Both the position numbers and the translations under genes were made by a program. Positions 49,976-58,739 of a stretch of DNA of 64,000 nucleotides are shown here, in pieces. Positions within the stretch are counted from its first letter, which is position 1; every line of letters starts with the position of its first letter. The DNA is from Sporomusaceae bacterium UBA7701. GTDB lineage: Bacteria; Bacillota; Negativicutes; Sporomusales; UBA7701. The stretch covers positions 124,001 through 188,000 of the forward strand of contig DLGF01000015.1 in the NCBI GenBank assembly GCA_002482545.1. The letters run 5' to 3'. The notes below the pieces were generated by a model, which did no database searches, had not been told where the DNA came from, and was given only the letters and a program-made list of their open reading frames with translations.

Positions 49976-50111
49976 GGAAAGCGCTGGCGCATTATTCTCA
50001 AACGGCCCTGGAAGGTCTAGGTGGTCACCACGGCGCTCATGCCGATGCAGTTTCCCTTATGGTCGGGCAGACATGGGGACAGGAATTGCACAGCTCCCGC
50101 CACATTTTTTC

Positions 50112-51323
50112 CTAGAAATAGTCCGAGAAATAAGGCGTCTGTTGCTCAATCGCATCCTCCAGCATATCCACCGTTTCCGGACCGCAGGCAATGCGTCCGA
50201 TCCTGTGCAGATAATCCGGCCGCTTGTACCCCAATAGCATCGTTGTCATGGTTTGAATATCGATCCTTGCGTCGCTGCGTTCCACCGGGCGGACGACTTG
50301 GCCGTTTCCATCCGGACCGATGCGGAGCGTAAAGGCTCCCTGGTTCCAGGAGAGCAGCGGGTCATCCAGGGTAAACGTCCATTCCCGCTCTTTTGTATCC
50401 GGCTTGAAGGGATAGTGGGCGATAAACTGCGTCAAATCCACAATACGGGCCATGTAATAGGGCGAGATGACTTCCCTGATATCGGCGTCTTCCAGCAAAA
50501 ACGCCAGCGGCTCATCCGTATGGATGTTGCCAACGACCTTGGCGATCATGGAAAAGTGGGCGCTGATAAAATTCCAGAGTCCGCTGCGGGCTTCTTCATT
50601 TACGAAGATCATGTCCTTGATATGGAAAACTTCGTCCGCGATCCAGTAAAGAACATAGCCGTCCGGCTGTCCGCCGTCATTGTAATAAACAGCGGCCATC
50701 AGGTCGTCCAGATCCCACCGCCAGTATTCATTCCAGGCCAAATCACCGCGCAGCATGGCTCCATGGGTTTGCCGGGCGAAACGTTCATACGCCTTTTTTA
50801 CATCGTCGCTTTCGATGCCTACCCTCCCGACTTCGCCGGAAACCTGCTTATTTTTCGGCAGCTGATAATCCTTCACTTCAAAAGTTATCTTATCGGAAAT
50901 GATTTCCCAGCCCTTGCGGCGGTAGTAGGGGATGGAGTAGGGATACAGGTAAGAAAGCGACTGTTTTTTCTCCCGCATCTTTTCCAGGGCCTGGTACAGC
51001 AGCTTGTGCATCAAGCCCTGGTTGGAGTATTCCGGGAAAGTGCCGACACCGGTAAGTCCCCCCATGTCGTAAGTTTTATTGAATATCCGTACCTGAAACG
51101 GATAGACCGCCACCTGGGACACCAGTTTATCGCCGTCAAACCATCCCCACACGTCGGCCTGCTCCAAGGACGGCGATTTGGCGTTGACGATATCCCGTTC
51201 TTCCCAGCCGACCTTGCGCAGATCATCCTCGGTGACCTGGAAAACGTACCGCAGTAGCTGGTTGTACTGCTCAAGGTGCTCTATTCCCACTTTTTTCATC
51301 TTCAACTGTTTTTTCCGGTTCAT
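50112..51323 (-). CDS. Eis-like GNAT acetyltransferase with SCP2-like tail
   Basis: About 403 residues in the Eis family arrangement: an N-terminal GNAT domain (GGLTGVGTFPEYSNQGLMHKLLYQALEKMREKKQSLSYLYPYSIPYYRRKGWEI read as a whole, acetyl-CoA loop with the Gly-Gly/Arg-type fold), a second GNAT-like domain, and a C-terminal SCP2-type sterol-carrier fold (FTLRIGPDGNGQVV, RIDIQTMTTMLLGYKRPDYLHRIGRI). Eis proteins acetylate amines such as aminoglycosides or, in other species, protein or peptide lysines. The ATG at 51323 has AAAGGAAG upstream. It runs opposite to its neighbours. Confidence 0.85.
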   Translation of the reverse strand: MNRKKQLKMKKVGIEHLEQYNQLLRYVFQVTEDDLRKVGWEERDIVNAKSPSLEQADVWGWFDGDKLVSQVAVYPFQVRIFNKTYDMGGLTGVGTFPEYSNQGLMHKLLYQALEKMREKKQSLSYLYPYSIPYYRRKGWEIISDKITFEVKDYQLPKNKQVSGEVGRVGIESDDVKKAYERFARQTHGAMLRGDLAWNEYWRWDLDDLMAAVYYNDGGQPDGYVLYWIADEVFHIKDMIFVNEEARSGLWNFISAHFSMIAKVVGNIHTDEPLAFLLEDADIREVISPYYMARIVDLTQFIAHYPFKPDTKEREWTFTLDDPLLSWNQGAFTLRIGPDGNGQVVRPVERSDARIDIQTMTTMLLGYKRPDYLHRIGRIACGPETVDMLEDAIEQQTPYFSDYF

Positions 51324-51728
51324 AGGGACTTCCTTTCTCAGAAACTTCACGATAGCCTGATCTATGCGCGGTGCTGTTTGGAAGCGGTATGACCGCCTTA
51401 ACCGCGAGATGATGAAGGGTGTGGCGGGATTTTAGAACTAAGGCGCACTGTAGAGACCTGATTATAGTATACTCTTTTTGGCCAGGCTTAGGCTCGACCT
51501 TCTTTCATAGCAGGCGAGAATCTCCCGCGGTCCTGTTCAGGGAGTTCTGCCTGCTGCGGCGGAGAGGGTTTTCGAATTCTGGCAATAAATGCAAGGCGCG
51601 CCGATTACTTTATCTGTCGTTTTGGACGAAAAAGCTGGCCAGGTAGCGCTCGGCAACTAGGCCAGCTTTTCTTTGCTTTGAGGTGTGATACAATGAAATC
51701 AGGATAATGCGGATAAAGGCGGGAGCAA
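51324..51728. other. Divergent gap between the Eis-like and PucR genes
   Basis: 405 bases with a strong hairpin at 51629-51670 described separately. TTATAGTATACTCT near 51461 could be an A/T-rich promoter element. No gene is supported. Confidence 0.5.
51629..51674. terminator. Hairpin upstream of the PucR gene
   Basis: AAAAGCTGGCC (51630-51640) pairs with GGCCAGCTTTT (51660-51670), followed by CTTT. The A-run on the left and T-run on the right make it terminator-like in both directions. It stands about 60 bases before the GTG of the PucR gene. Confidence 0.65.
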
Positions 51729-51729
51729 A

Positions 51730-52890
51730 GTGGCGATCAGGCTGAGGAAATTGTACCGGCAGGCGAAACCGCAGTATGACATGCGTCTTGTCACCGGTAA
51801 AGCCGGTCTGGACAACCTGATAAACTGGGTGCATATGATTGAAGAAGAACCGGTGGCCGAATTCCTACGCGGCAATGAACTCGTGTTCACCACGGGCATC
51901 GGCTATGCCGACTCCACGTGGCTCAACAGTTTTACCCAAAAGCTGATCAACAACAAGGCGGGCGGGCTGATCGTCAATGTCGGGCCATATATCAAGTCCA
52001 TCCCCGAAGCGACAAAGGAATATTGCCGCCAGCAGGGGTTTCCCCTGTTTACCATCCCGTGGCACTTCCGCCTGGTGGACGTTACCCGCGATTTTTGCCG
52101 CTCCATAATCGACAGCGAACAGACCGAAATGAGCATATCCGGCGCTTTGAAAACGCTGATTTTTTTCCCGGCTGATTTGCCCAAATGCCAAAGCATACTG
52201 GAATGTTACGGCTTTGATGCGGCCTGGCGTTGCTGCGCCGCAGTCATTTCCCTCGCTGCCGGCGAAGAGGAGCTTCACGACGAGTATCTTGCCGTCGTGC
52301 GTCTGTACGTCGAGCGCATTATCAACAGTGTCAGCGAGAAATACAGTATTTTCGTCCAAGATAAAAGACTGGTCGTCGTGTTGGCCAATTTCAGCGAAAA
52401 CGAGATCAACTACTGTATCGACCGCATCATCGAGTCTTATCTGGGCGCTGAGCGAAAGTACAGAATCCATATCGGCGTCGGCCAGAACGAACACGGGCTG
52501 CCGCTTCTGGGCAAAAGCTACAAACAGGCTATAGCGGTTTTGCCTGTCGCCGTAAAAAACAATCACTATAAAGTATACTACAAAGACATGGGGATTTATA
52601 AAATACTGCTGTCCACAGATGAAAAGGACGTTCTCAACGAAATATACAATGAAGTACTAGGTGAACTGGCCACTTATGATGCCGTAAACAACACCGATTA
52701 CATGAGCACTCTCAAGCATTATCTGGAAAATGACGCAAGCGTTCAGGCCGTGGCGAAAGAGCTGTATCTGCACCGCAACACGATCAATTATAAACTCGGC
52801 AAAATCAAGGAAATAACCGGGTGCAACCTGGCAAGCACCGAAGACCGGCTGAAGATCATGCTGGCCTTTAAAATTAAAGATATTTTATAG
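51730..52890 (+). CDS. PucR/CdaR-family transcriptional regulator
   Basis: A 386-residue regulator: an N-terminal PucR domain (about residues 1-125, AGLDNLINWVHMIEEEPVAEFLRGNELVFTTGIG), a GGDEF-like middle domain (about 155-280), and a C-terminal PucR-type helix-turn-helix (YLENDASVQAVAKELYLHRNTINYKLGKIKEITG, about 325-360). Members control purine or allantoin breakdown, sugar acids or amino-acid catabolism. Here it precedes CoA-transferase and ammonia-lyase genes on the same strand and probably regulates them. Start is GTG at 51730 with GGCGGGAG upstream. Confidence 0.87.
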   Translation: MAIRLRKLYRQAKPQYDMRLVTGKAGLDNLINWVHMIEEEPVAEFLRGNELVFTTGIGYADSTWLNSFTQKLINNKAGGLIVNVGPYIKSIPEATKEYCRQQGFPLFTIPWHFRLVDVTRDFCRSIIDSEQTEMSISGALKTLIFFPADLPKCQSILECYGFDAAWRCCAAVISLAAGEEELHDEYLAVVRLYVERIINSVSEKYSIFVQDKRLVVVLANFSENEINYCIDRIIESYLGAERKYRIHIGVGQNEHGLPLLGKSYKQAIAVLPVAVKNNHYKVYYKDMGIYKILLSTDEKDVLNEIYNEVLGELATYDAVNNTDYMSTLKHYLENDASVQAVAKELYLHRNTINYKLGKIKEITGCNLASTEDRLKIMLAFKIKDIL

Positions 52891-53033
52891 CAACCCGCTG
52901 ATTGCAAATGTGCGCCAGCACGAAATATTTCATATTGCGATTCATTGCCGCCTGTTTTTCCCCAATGCTATAATCGCCTTGAAAGCGCGGAAGAGGCAAA
53001 CGGTCATTATGGGGAGAAAAGGAGCGCATGCAT

Positions 53034-54221
53034 ATGGCTGGGGCGTTGGCCGGAATACGGGTTGTCGATCTGACGACAGCGTATAGCGGACCTTTTTGCA
53101 CGATGCATTTGGCGGATCACGGCGCCGAAGTCATCAAGGTGGAATATCCCGGCACCGGAGATCAGACCCGTCACTGGGGCCCTTTCAAAAACGGCGCAAG
53201 CGGCTATTATCATTTCCTGAATCGGAATAAAAAAGGCATCACGCTGAATCTGAAGTGCGGAAAAGGGAAAGAGATATTGCGGAAGCTGGTGCAAACGGCG
53301 GATGTTCTCGTAGAAAACTTCAAGGTCGGAACACTGGACGGCATGGGGATCGGCTACGAGGAACTCGCCAAAATCAATCCGAAGCTTATTTATGCTTCAA
53401 TCAGCGGGTTCGGCCTGGACGGCCCCTATGCCAGGAGACCCTGCTATGACGTGGTTGCCCAGGCGATGAGCGGAATCATGACGATAACGGGTTTCCCGGG
53501 AAATCCGCCGACCAAGGTCGGGCCCTCGGTCGGCGACAACTACGCGGGAACCTATCTGGCCCTGGGCATCCTGTTTGCCTTGTTCCACCGGGAAAGAACG
53601 GGTCTGGGGCAAAGGGTCGACGTGAGCATGCTGGACACGCTCTTCTCGGTTCTGGAAAATGCGGTGATCATGAACACGCTTGCCGGTGAAATTCCCCGAC
53701 AGGCCGGCAACGCCGATCCGAGCATCGCTCCCTTTGATGTTTATGCGGTAAAAGACGGCTATTTGGCGGTGGGAGTCGGCAGCAACGCCCAATGGGAGCG
53801 TCTGTGCCGCATCATGCAGCGGGAAGATTTGATCCATGACGAACGGTTCGACACCAACGGGAAGCGGGTAGCGAACTATGAAACGGATCTGAAGGAGATC
53901 ATGACCCGCTGGGCAGCCGGCTATACCAGGCAGGAGCTGGAAGAAACCCTGGTTGCGGCGGGAATTTGCGTGGGACCGGTTCTCAGCGTGGCGGAGGCGG
54001 TAACCCATCCGCAGATACGGCACCGGGGAATGATCCTGGAACTTGAGACGCAGGAACTGGGCCGGATAAGCATTCCGGGCGTCCCGATAAAGCTGGGCGC
54101 GTCGCCCGGCGGTATAGCCAGGGCCGCTCCGACGCTCGGCGAGGCGAATGGCGAACTGCTTTCACAGCTTGGGTATTCAGCCGCGGACATCGAAGAGCTG
54201 GCGAAAGAAGAGGTGATATAG
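53034..54221 (+). CDS. Class III CoA-transferase (CaiB/BaiF family)
   Basis: A 395-residue family III CoA-transferase: GIRVVDLTTAYSGPFCTMHLADHGAEVIKVEYPGTGDQTR at the N-terminus, and GQRVDVSMLDTLFSVLEN with the catalytic Asp. It moves CoA between carboxylic acids, for instance from a donor acyl-CoA to an amino acid or hydroxyacid. The following gene is a beta-alanyl-CoA ammonia-lyase-like protein, so a beta-amino acid is a likely acceptor. ATG at 53034 has AAAGGAG nine bases upstream; an ATG at 53028 would be too close. Confidence 0.9.
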   Translation: MAGALAGIRVVDLTTAYSGPFCTMHLADHGAEVIKVEYPGTGDQTRHWGPFKNGASGYYHFLNRNKKGITLNLKCGKGKEILRKLVQTADVLVENFKVGTLDGMGIGYEELAKINPKLIYASISGFGLDGPYARRPCYDVVAQAMSGIMTITGFPGNPPTKVGPSVGDNYAGTYLALGILFALFHRERTGLGQRVDVSMLDTLFSVLENAVIMNTLAGEIPRQAGNADPSIAPFDVYAVKDGYLAVGVGSNAQWERLCRIMQREDLIHDERFDTNGKRVANYETDLKEIMTRWAAGYTRQELEETLVAAGICVGPVLSVAEAVTHPQIRHRGMILELETQELGRISIPGVPIKLGASPGGIARAAPTLGEANGELLSQLGYSAADIEELAKEEVI

Positions 54222-54291
54222 CGCGTTTGGCCGTTGCTGTTCCGGCTTCAGTCAGTTTGGCCCATACATGATCAGTAAAGGAGAGATAAGC

Positions 54292-54717
54292 ATGATTGGG
54301 GAAAAAGTCATCCTGCGGGTAAGAATGAGCGCGGGCGATGCGCACTATGCCGGCGAGCTGGTCAATGGCTCGAAAATACTGGACTATTTTGGCGATGTCG
54401 GCACCGAACTGTGCATTCGTTTCGACGGGGACGAAAGCTTGTTCCGCGCTTACGACTCGGTTGAATTTTTAGCTCCCGTTTATGCCGGCGACTTCATGGA
54501 ATACCACGGCTGGATCGAATCGGCCGGAGCGTCTTCCCGTAAAATGAAGTTTGAAGCCTATAAAGTGATCGAGCTGGCCCGCGATCCCAAGCTGGCCATT
54601 TCCGCGGCCAATGTGCTGAAGGAGCCGCTGCTGGCGGGTAAGGCCAGCGGGACATTGATCGTTCAGAAACAGTTCCAGCGGGGTCCCCAAGATCCTAAAT
54701 TTGCCGTAAAGAAATAG
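54292..54717 (+). CDS. Beta-alanyl-CoA/3-aminobutyryl-CoA ammonia-lyase-like hot-dog protein
   Basis: A 141-residue hot-dog fold protein. RMSAGDAHYAGELVNGSKILDYFGDVGTELCIRFDGDESLFRAYDSVEFLAPVYAGDFMEYHGWIE is the signature of the small ammonia-lyases that remove ammonia from beta-alanyl-CoA (Acl of Clostridium propionicum) or 3-aminobutyryl-CoA (Kal of lysine fermentation), and QRGPQDPKF at the end also fits Acl. The product would be acryloyl-CoA or crotonyl-CoA. AAAGGAG lies upstream of the ATG at 54292. It follows the CoA-transferase and precedes an amidohydrolase, suggesting beta-amino acid breakdown. Confidence 0.85.
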   Translation: MIGEKVILRVRMSAGDAHYAGELVNGSKILDYFGDVGTELCIRFDGDESLFRAYDSVEFLAPVYAGDFMEYHGWIESAGASSRKMKFEAYKVIELARDPKLAISAANVLKEPLLAGKASGTLIVQKQFQRGPQDPKFAVKK

Positions 54718-54793
54718 TCCATGGATCGAGCATTCCTTCCCTTTTTTCCCTCCTGGCAGGCGCGATTGAAGAAAACGAAGGGCGGAGAAGCGG

Positions 54794-55630
54794 TTGAAAA
54801 AAGCAGTCATCGACTTTCATGTTCACCTGTGCGAGTACGAATCTTTCTGTGATACCGCCTTTGCGTGGTTCGCCCAAGCCTTTCCGTCGCCGGATGCATA
54901 CCGTGCCTTCTGCCGGAAATATAAGCAGCCGGAGAACTTTCTGGCGCTGATGGATGAAAATGGCGTTGATTATTCCGTAGTATTGGCCGAAGTGGCGCCT
55001 TTGACCACCGGCGTCGCGACGAACGAAACGGTCGCCGCCTTCTGTATGGGCAGCCCCCGCCTGATTCCCTTCTGCACCTTTAATCCCCATCTGCATCCGA
55101 ACATGGCGGCAAGCTTGCCGGAACTGGTAAAGGATTTTGGCTTCAGGGGCGTAAAACTCTATCCCACCTACAACCACTTTTACCCCAACGACCCGGTCCT
55201 TTACCCGCTTTACGGCGTTGCCGAAAAACTCGCCATTCCCATCCTGTTTCATACCGGTTCCTCCATTTTTCCCAATTCGCGCATAAAGTACGGGAATCCC
55301 ATTTTTTACGATGATGTCGCCGTGGATTTTCCCGATCTCACAATCGTGATGGCGCACGGCGGCCGGGGGCCTTGGTATGACGAAGCCTTTTGCATGATCC
55401 GCCTGCACAAAAATGTCTATATCGACGTCGCGGGGCTTCCGCCCGCTAAGTTGCCGACGTATTTCCCGGAGATGGAACGTTTTGCCGATCAATTCATTTT
55501 CGGCACCGATTGGCCCAATGTCGACGTGAAAAAGAATATTGCCGCGATCCGCGCCCTGCCGATCGCGGCACCGGCTGCCGACAGAATCCTTGGCGATAAT
55601 GCAAAACGGGTATTGGGAATGACGGATTGA
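54794..55630 (+). CDS. Amidohydrolase (TIM-barrel metal-dependent hydrolase)
   Basis: A 278-residue amidohydrolase 2-type protein: metal-binding HxH in DFHVHLCEYE at the start, FGFRGVKLYPTYNHFYPND, LFHTGSSIF, MAHGGRGPWYDEAF and FGTDWPNVDVKKN with the last metal-site Asp. Such enzymes hydrolyse or decarboxylate small acids or amides. Start TTG at 54794 has GGCGGAG upstream. Its place after the ammonia-lyase-like gene suggests it prepares or follows a beta-amino acid substrate, but the specific reaction is not known. Confidence 0.85.
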   Translation: MKKAVIDFHVHLCEYESFCDTAFAWFAQAFPSPDAYRAFCRKYKQPENFLALMDENGVDYSVVLAEVAPLTTGVATNETVAAFCMGSPRLIPFCTFNPHLHPNMAASLPELVKDFGFRGVKLYPTYNHFYPNDPVLYPLYGVAEKLAIPILFHTGSSIFPNSRIKYGNPIFYDDVAVDFPDLTIVMAHGGRGPWYDEAFCMIRLHKNVYIDVAGLPPAKLPTYFPEMERFADQFIFGTDWPNVDVKKNIAAIRALPIAAPAADRILGDNAKRVLGMTD

Positions 55631-55684
55631 CTATGCCGGTTTCCGCCGGGGCATTTCAAGCCTCGGCTTGCCGGCGGCCGGACC

Positions 55685-55765
55685 GGAAGCAAGATCATCC
55701 GGATTTATGAGGGCGCCAATCAAGTTCAGCGTATGGTGCTCTCCGGTAAAGGGCGCAAAATGTGA
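55685..55765 (+). pseudogene. C-terminal fragment of an acyl-CoA dehydrogenase
   Basis: The frame ending at the TGA at 55763-55765 reads GSKIIRIYEGANQVQRMVL, SGKGRKM, stop. KIxRIYEGxNQxQR is the flavin-site signature at the end of acyl-CoA dehydrogenases. Only about 27 codons remain, just after the amidohydrolase gene, so a dehydrogenase gene was lost from this CoA-ester cluster. Confidence 0.75.
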
Positions 55766-56049
55766 TTTGGGAGGCAATGTTTGCCGAAGATGATATTAAG
55801 TAAGCTGATCCGCCCATTAGGAAAAGACTCCCGCCATTGGCCAATGGCGGGAGTCTTTTCATCGCTGTTTACCATGCAGGCGCTTCTTGCCCGGGCTGGA
55901 GCCGATGCCGGCGGCGCAGTCCGCAGGGATGCAGGGATTTTGGGCGAGCGTACAAGCTGTCCCTGTGGCACTTAAATTTGCTTTGGGGGGCCGAGACCCC
56001 CGGCCCTTTCTCCTTTTGGCGTGAACAGGCTGAGCATGAGTTGGGCAAT
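55766..56049. other. Gap before the chemoreceptor gene
   Basis: Contains the large palindrome 55821-55860. GGGGCCGAGACCCCCGGCCC around 55987 may also fold. No gene is supported. Confidence 0.4.
55821..55860. terminator. Perfect 40-bp palindrome, bidirectional terminator
   Basis: Two 20-base perfect arms (GAAAAGACTCCCGCCATTGG and its complement) with no loop bases between them; A-run on the left, T-run on the right. It terminates the CoA cluster transcript and could stop transcription in the other direction too. Confidence 0.8.
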
Positions 56050-56068
56050 AATTAACCGAACGTTAATT
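56050..56068. promoter_or_regulatory. Operator-like inverted repeat before the chemoreceptor gene
   Basis: AATTAAC-CGAAC-GTTAATT, a 7-base inverted repeat with a five-base centre, about 100 bases before the chemoreceptor start codon. The factor binding it is unknown. Confidence 0.4.
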
Positions 56069-56163
56069 GTTTTGTAACCAAATAAAAGGAAGACTATGCC
56101 ATAATATAACAAAAGATAAACTTGTTATAAGCAGGTTAATTTATTTTTAAGGAGATGCAGAAA

Positions 56164-57867
56164 ATGACGACACGACGGTACCCGATCCTTGTCCAGCTTA
56201 CGATTATTTTTGCAGCGACCATTTTATTTTTTCTCGGGATATTGGGGTATGTGCTGTATAGCTACTCCAATACTACAACCGCGACAGTCGAATATAGCGA
56301 CAAAGTCAACGCCGCTTCAACAAGATTGATCATGATCAAAGACGCCCATACTGATTATACCCGGGCGCTGCTGAACATGCGCGGGTTTCTGTTTTATCCC
56401 GACGGGGCGGCCCAGTACGAGCAAGGCTATCGCAGCAATTTTAACAATAGCTATGAGACGGTAAAAAAATATAACGCGGCTGCTCAGAATAGCGATGAAG
56501 ATGCCGGCCGACTGGAAAAACTGCTGGCTGAATATCTTATACTCGGCGATAAAGCGATAGCCGCAAAGAAAAATAATGCTCCCGACCTGAACAACGTATT
56601 GAGCGCGGGACGGCAATTGGTCGACCAAATTGATGCGCAATTTGTCGTCGTAGCGCAAAAACAAGGCAGCACCATCAATGCCGGCGGCGAATTTCTGATC
56701 AATCGGTCGCGGACGCAGAGCCAAATCGGGATGGCGGCCAGCGTAATTGTGACGATTCTCGTAATCTTGATCGTAGTTGTTTACAGCAGGCGGGTGACGA
56801 TCCGGCTGAACAACCTGAAAACCGAGGTGGCGGCGGTCGGATCGCTGGATTTGACCAGAGCGGATTTCCACGCGACCCGCAATGATGAAATCGGCGATAT
56901 GGCCGAGGCCATCATCCATATGAAGCGCGCCTTGCGCGGCGTTGTCGGCTGGCTTAAAACCAGCGCCGATACCCTGGCGGCATCGTCCGAAGAACTCACC
57001 GCCAACTCGGAGCAATCCGTCCAGGCGGTTAACCAGATTGCAGCTTCGATTACCGGCGTGGCCACCGGTGCCGACGAGCAACTGGCGGCGGCCAATGAGG
57101 CTTCCGCGGTGGTTGAGAAGATGTCGGCCGGCATCCAGCAGGTATCCGTCAGCACCAACCAGGTTGCGGAACAGTCCGCCCAGGCTGCCGGGAAGGCCTA
57201 TGAAGGCGGCAAGGCGGTCGAGGAAGCGGTCAGCCAGATGATCCGGGTGGAAGACACCGTCAACACTTCCGCGGCGGTCGTGGCCAAGCTGGGCGAGCGC
57301 TCAAAGGAAATTGGCCAGATTGTCGATACCATCTCCGGCATCGCCGGCCAAACCAACCTGCTGGCCCTCAACGCCGCCATCGAGGCGGCAAGAGCTGGCG
57401 AGCAGGGCCGAGGCTTCGCGGTGGTGGCCGAGGAAGTCCGCAAGCTTGCCGAGCAGTCCCAGGAAGCAGCCAAGAAGATTGCGGAACTGATCGGGGAAAT
57501 CCAGGGAGACACCGATCGTGCCGTCGTAGCCATGAACGACGGCACGCGGGAGGTAAAAGCCGGGGCCGAAGTAGTCAACGCCGCGGGAATGGCTTTCCGC
57601 GAAATCGTGGAAATGGTGTCGCACGTGTCGGAGCAAGTGGGGGAGAGTTCGGCGGCCATCCAGCGAATGGCCGGCGAAAGCCGGCAGATTGTGGGAGCCG
57701 TCGGAACGATTGACAGCCGCAGCAAGATGTCGGCCGGCGAGGCCCAAACCGTCTCGGCGGCCGCCGAGGAACAGCTGGCCTCGATGGAAGAAATCGCATC
57801 CTCCAGTGAAGCGCTGTCGAAGCTGGCTCAGGAACTCCAGGCCGAAGTGGCCAAGTTTCGCGTATAG
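56164..57867 (+). CDS. Methyl-accepting chemotaxis protein
   Basis: A 567-residue chemoreceptor: N-terminal membrane segment (about 10-35), a four-helix-bundle-type periplasmic sensor (about 36-185, TVEYSDKVNAASTRLIMIKDAHTDYTRALLNMRGF), second membrane segment (about 190-210), HAMP (about 212-265), and a long signalling coiled coil with the highly conserved hairpin tip GQTNLLALNAAIEAARAGEQGRGFAVVAEEVRKLAEQS. It signals to CheA/CheW, which are not in this window. ATG at 56164 has AAGGAG nine bases upstream; an ATG at 56155 would overlap it. The ligand is unknown. Confidence 0.93.
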   Translation: MTTRRYPILVQLTIIFAATILFFLGILGYVLYSYSNTTTATVEYSDKVNAASTRLIMIKDAHTDYTRALLNMRGFLFYPDGAAQYEQGYRSNFNNSYETVKKYNAAAQNSDEDAGRLEKLLAEYLILGDKAIAAKKNNAPDLNNVLSAGRQLVDQIDAQFVVVAQKQGSTINAGGEFLINRSRTQSQIGMAASVIVTILVILIVVVYSRRVTIRLNNLKTEVAAVGSLDLTRADFHATRNDEIGDMAEAIIHMKRALRGVVGWLKTSADTLAASSEELTANSEQSVQAVNQIAASITGVATGADEQLAAANEASAVVEKMSAGIQQVSVSTNQVAEQSAQAAGKAYEGGKAVEEAVSQMIRVEDTVNTSAAVVAKLGERSKEIGQIVDTISGIAGQTNLLALNAAIEAARAGEQGRGFAVVAEEVRKLAEQSQEAAKKIAELIGEIQGDTDRAVVAMNDGTREVKAGAEVVNAAGMAFREIVEMVSHVSEQVGESSAAIQRMAGESRQIVGAVGTIDSRSKMSAGEAQTVSAAAEEQLASMEEIASSSEALSKLAQELQAEVAKFRV

Positions 57868-58029
57868 CGCAAGCGGAAACGCAACAATAAAGCCGAGAGG
57901 ATCGGGGCATCGTCCTGGGTGAGCGAGATCGGAACCCAGTTGCAGGCGTCAGGATACCTAGCACCGCGGAAAACCGGAGCGCCAAAAGCAGTCTGAGGAC
58001 GGATGAACGCGAATATTTCAGATAACCCA

Positions 58030-58136
58030 TTGACACCGGAAGGCTCCTGATGTATTCTTTATACCAATACAATATTTGCGCTGATCAGAAAGACTGAAGG
58101 CCTGCGTCTCTTCCTGAAAGAGACCCGGCCTTTTTG
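58030..58136 (+). ncRNA. Short promoter-to-terminator unit 1 with CTGATCAG core
   Basis: TTGACA (58030-58035), 17 bases, TATTCT (58053-58058), then about 70 bases containing GCTGATCAGAAAGACTGA and a terminator (AAGGCC ... GGCCTTTTTG, 58096-58136). No coding region lies inside. The core recurs at 61949 and 62585, and the promoter start TTGACACCGG recurs at 61837. A small regulatory RNA or the leader of the decayed gene that follows. Confidence 0.5.
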
Positions 58137-58297
58137 TTTTGGCGCAAGACGTTTCCCGGCAGAGCGCAATAAGAAACTGAGGCTGAGCCGCCGGGTTAAG
58201 ACAAGGTGGTCAATGGATGAGTATGAATATCGAGTTGCTGAAATTCGACCAGGTCACGCAATCCTTCTTCACCGTTGGCGTCCCGCCCTGGGCGACC

Positions 58298-58500
58298 TGG
58301 AACCCATCGCGCCCGCCGTGAAGAAGGGCAATGAAGAGCTTTTGGACCGGATCAACGCCGGACTGAAGGCTTTCGGCAAAGAAAATTTCATCCGCAAGGC
58401 CGATGATGCCGCTTTGAACCGATGCACGGAGATTCCATCAATCCGGAAGATATTGCGACCGAAGGCGGCAAATTACCGCAGGGTTGCGGAGCAATAACCG
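58298..58500 (+). pseudogene. Decayed ABC transporter binding-protein fragment
   Basis: One frame reads PAVKKGNEELLDRINAGLKAFGKENFIRKADDAAL, close to the end of family 3 solute-binding proteins, and a second frame continues MHGDSINPEDIATEGGKLPQ. At least one frameshift separates them and the N-terminal part is missing. Another short frame from 58216 reads MSMNIELLKFDQVTQSFF. Together they look like remains of an ABC uptake gene set just before the SAM riboswitch. Confidence 0.4.
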
Positions 58501-58543
58501 GACTCGGCCCCAAACGGGTGCCGGCAGCCAATTTTATAAGGAA

Positions 58544-58645
58544 CTCTTATCCAGAGTGGTCGAGGGACTGGCCCGATGACGCCCGGCAACCGGCAGTGAT
58601 GCAGTGGTGCCAATTCCAGCAGGATTCTATCCTGGAAGATGAGAG
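58544..58645 (+). promoter_or_regulatory. SAM-I riboswitch (S-box)
   Basis: CTCTTATCCAGAGTGGTCGA, GGGACTGGCCCGATGACGCC, CGGCAACC, GGTGCCAATTCCAGCAG and CCTGGAAGATGAGAG are the conserved S-box segments in order, with P1 closing CTCTTA/TGAGAG. It precedes a terminator and the transketolase/RuBisCO-like operon, which should therefore be expressed when S-adenosylmethionine is low. Confidence 0.97.
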
Positions 58646-58660
58646 GAAGCGGCTCCCCCA

Positions 58661-58690
58661 AGTCCTTTCCTCGGAAAGGGCTTTTTATTT
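58661..58690 (+). terminator. S-box terminator
   Basis: AGTCCTTTCC (58661-58670), TC, GGAAAGGGCT (58673-58682), then TTTTATTT. It directly follows the SAM-I aptamer and forms the OFF state of the switch. Confidence 0.88.
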
Positions 58691-58739
58691 CGGCCGGGCA
58701 AGGACGGCCAAGCAAGGACGAGTAAAGCGAGGTTTTAGT

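Noticed and set aside
50253..51257. 334-codon plus-strand frame opposite the Eis-like gene
   Set aside because: Shadow of the GNAT gene, without start signals.
58422..58739. Upstream extension of the transketolase N-subunit reading frame
   Set aside because: The stretch is the SAM-I riboswitch and its terminator; translation starts at 58740.
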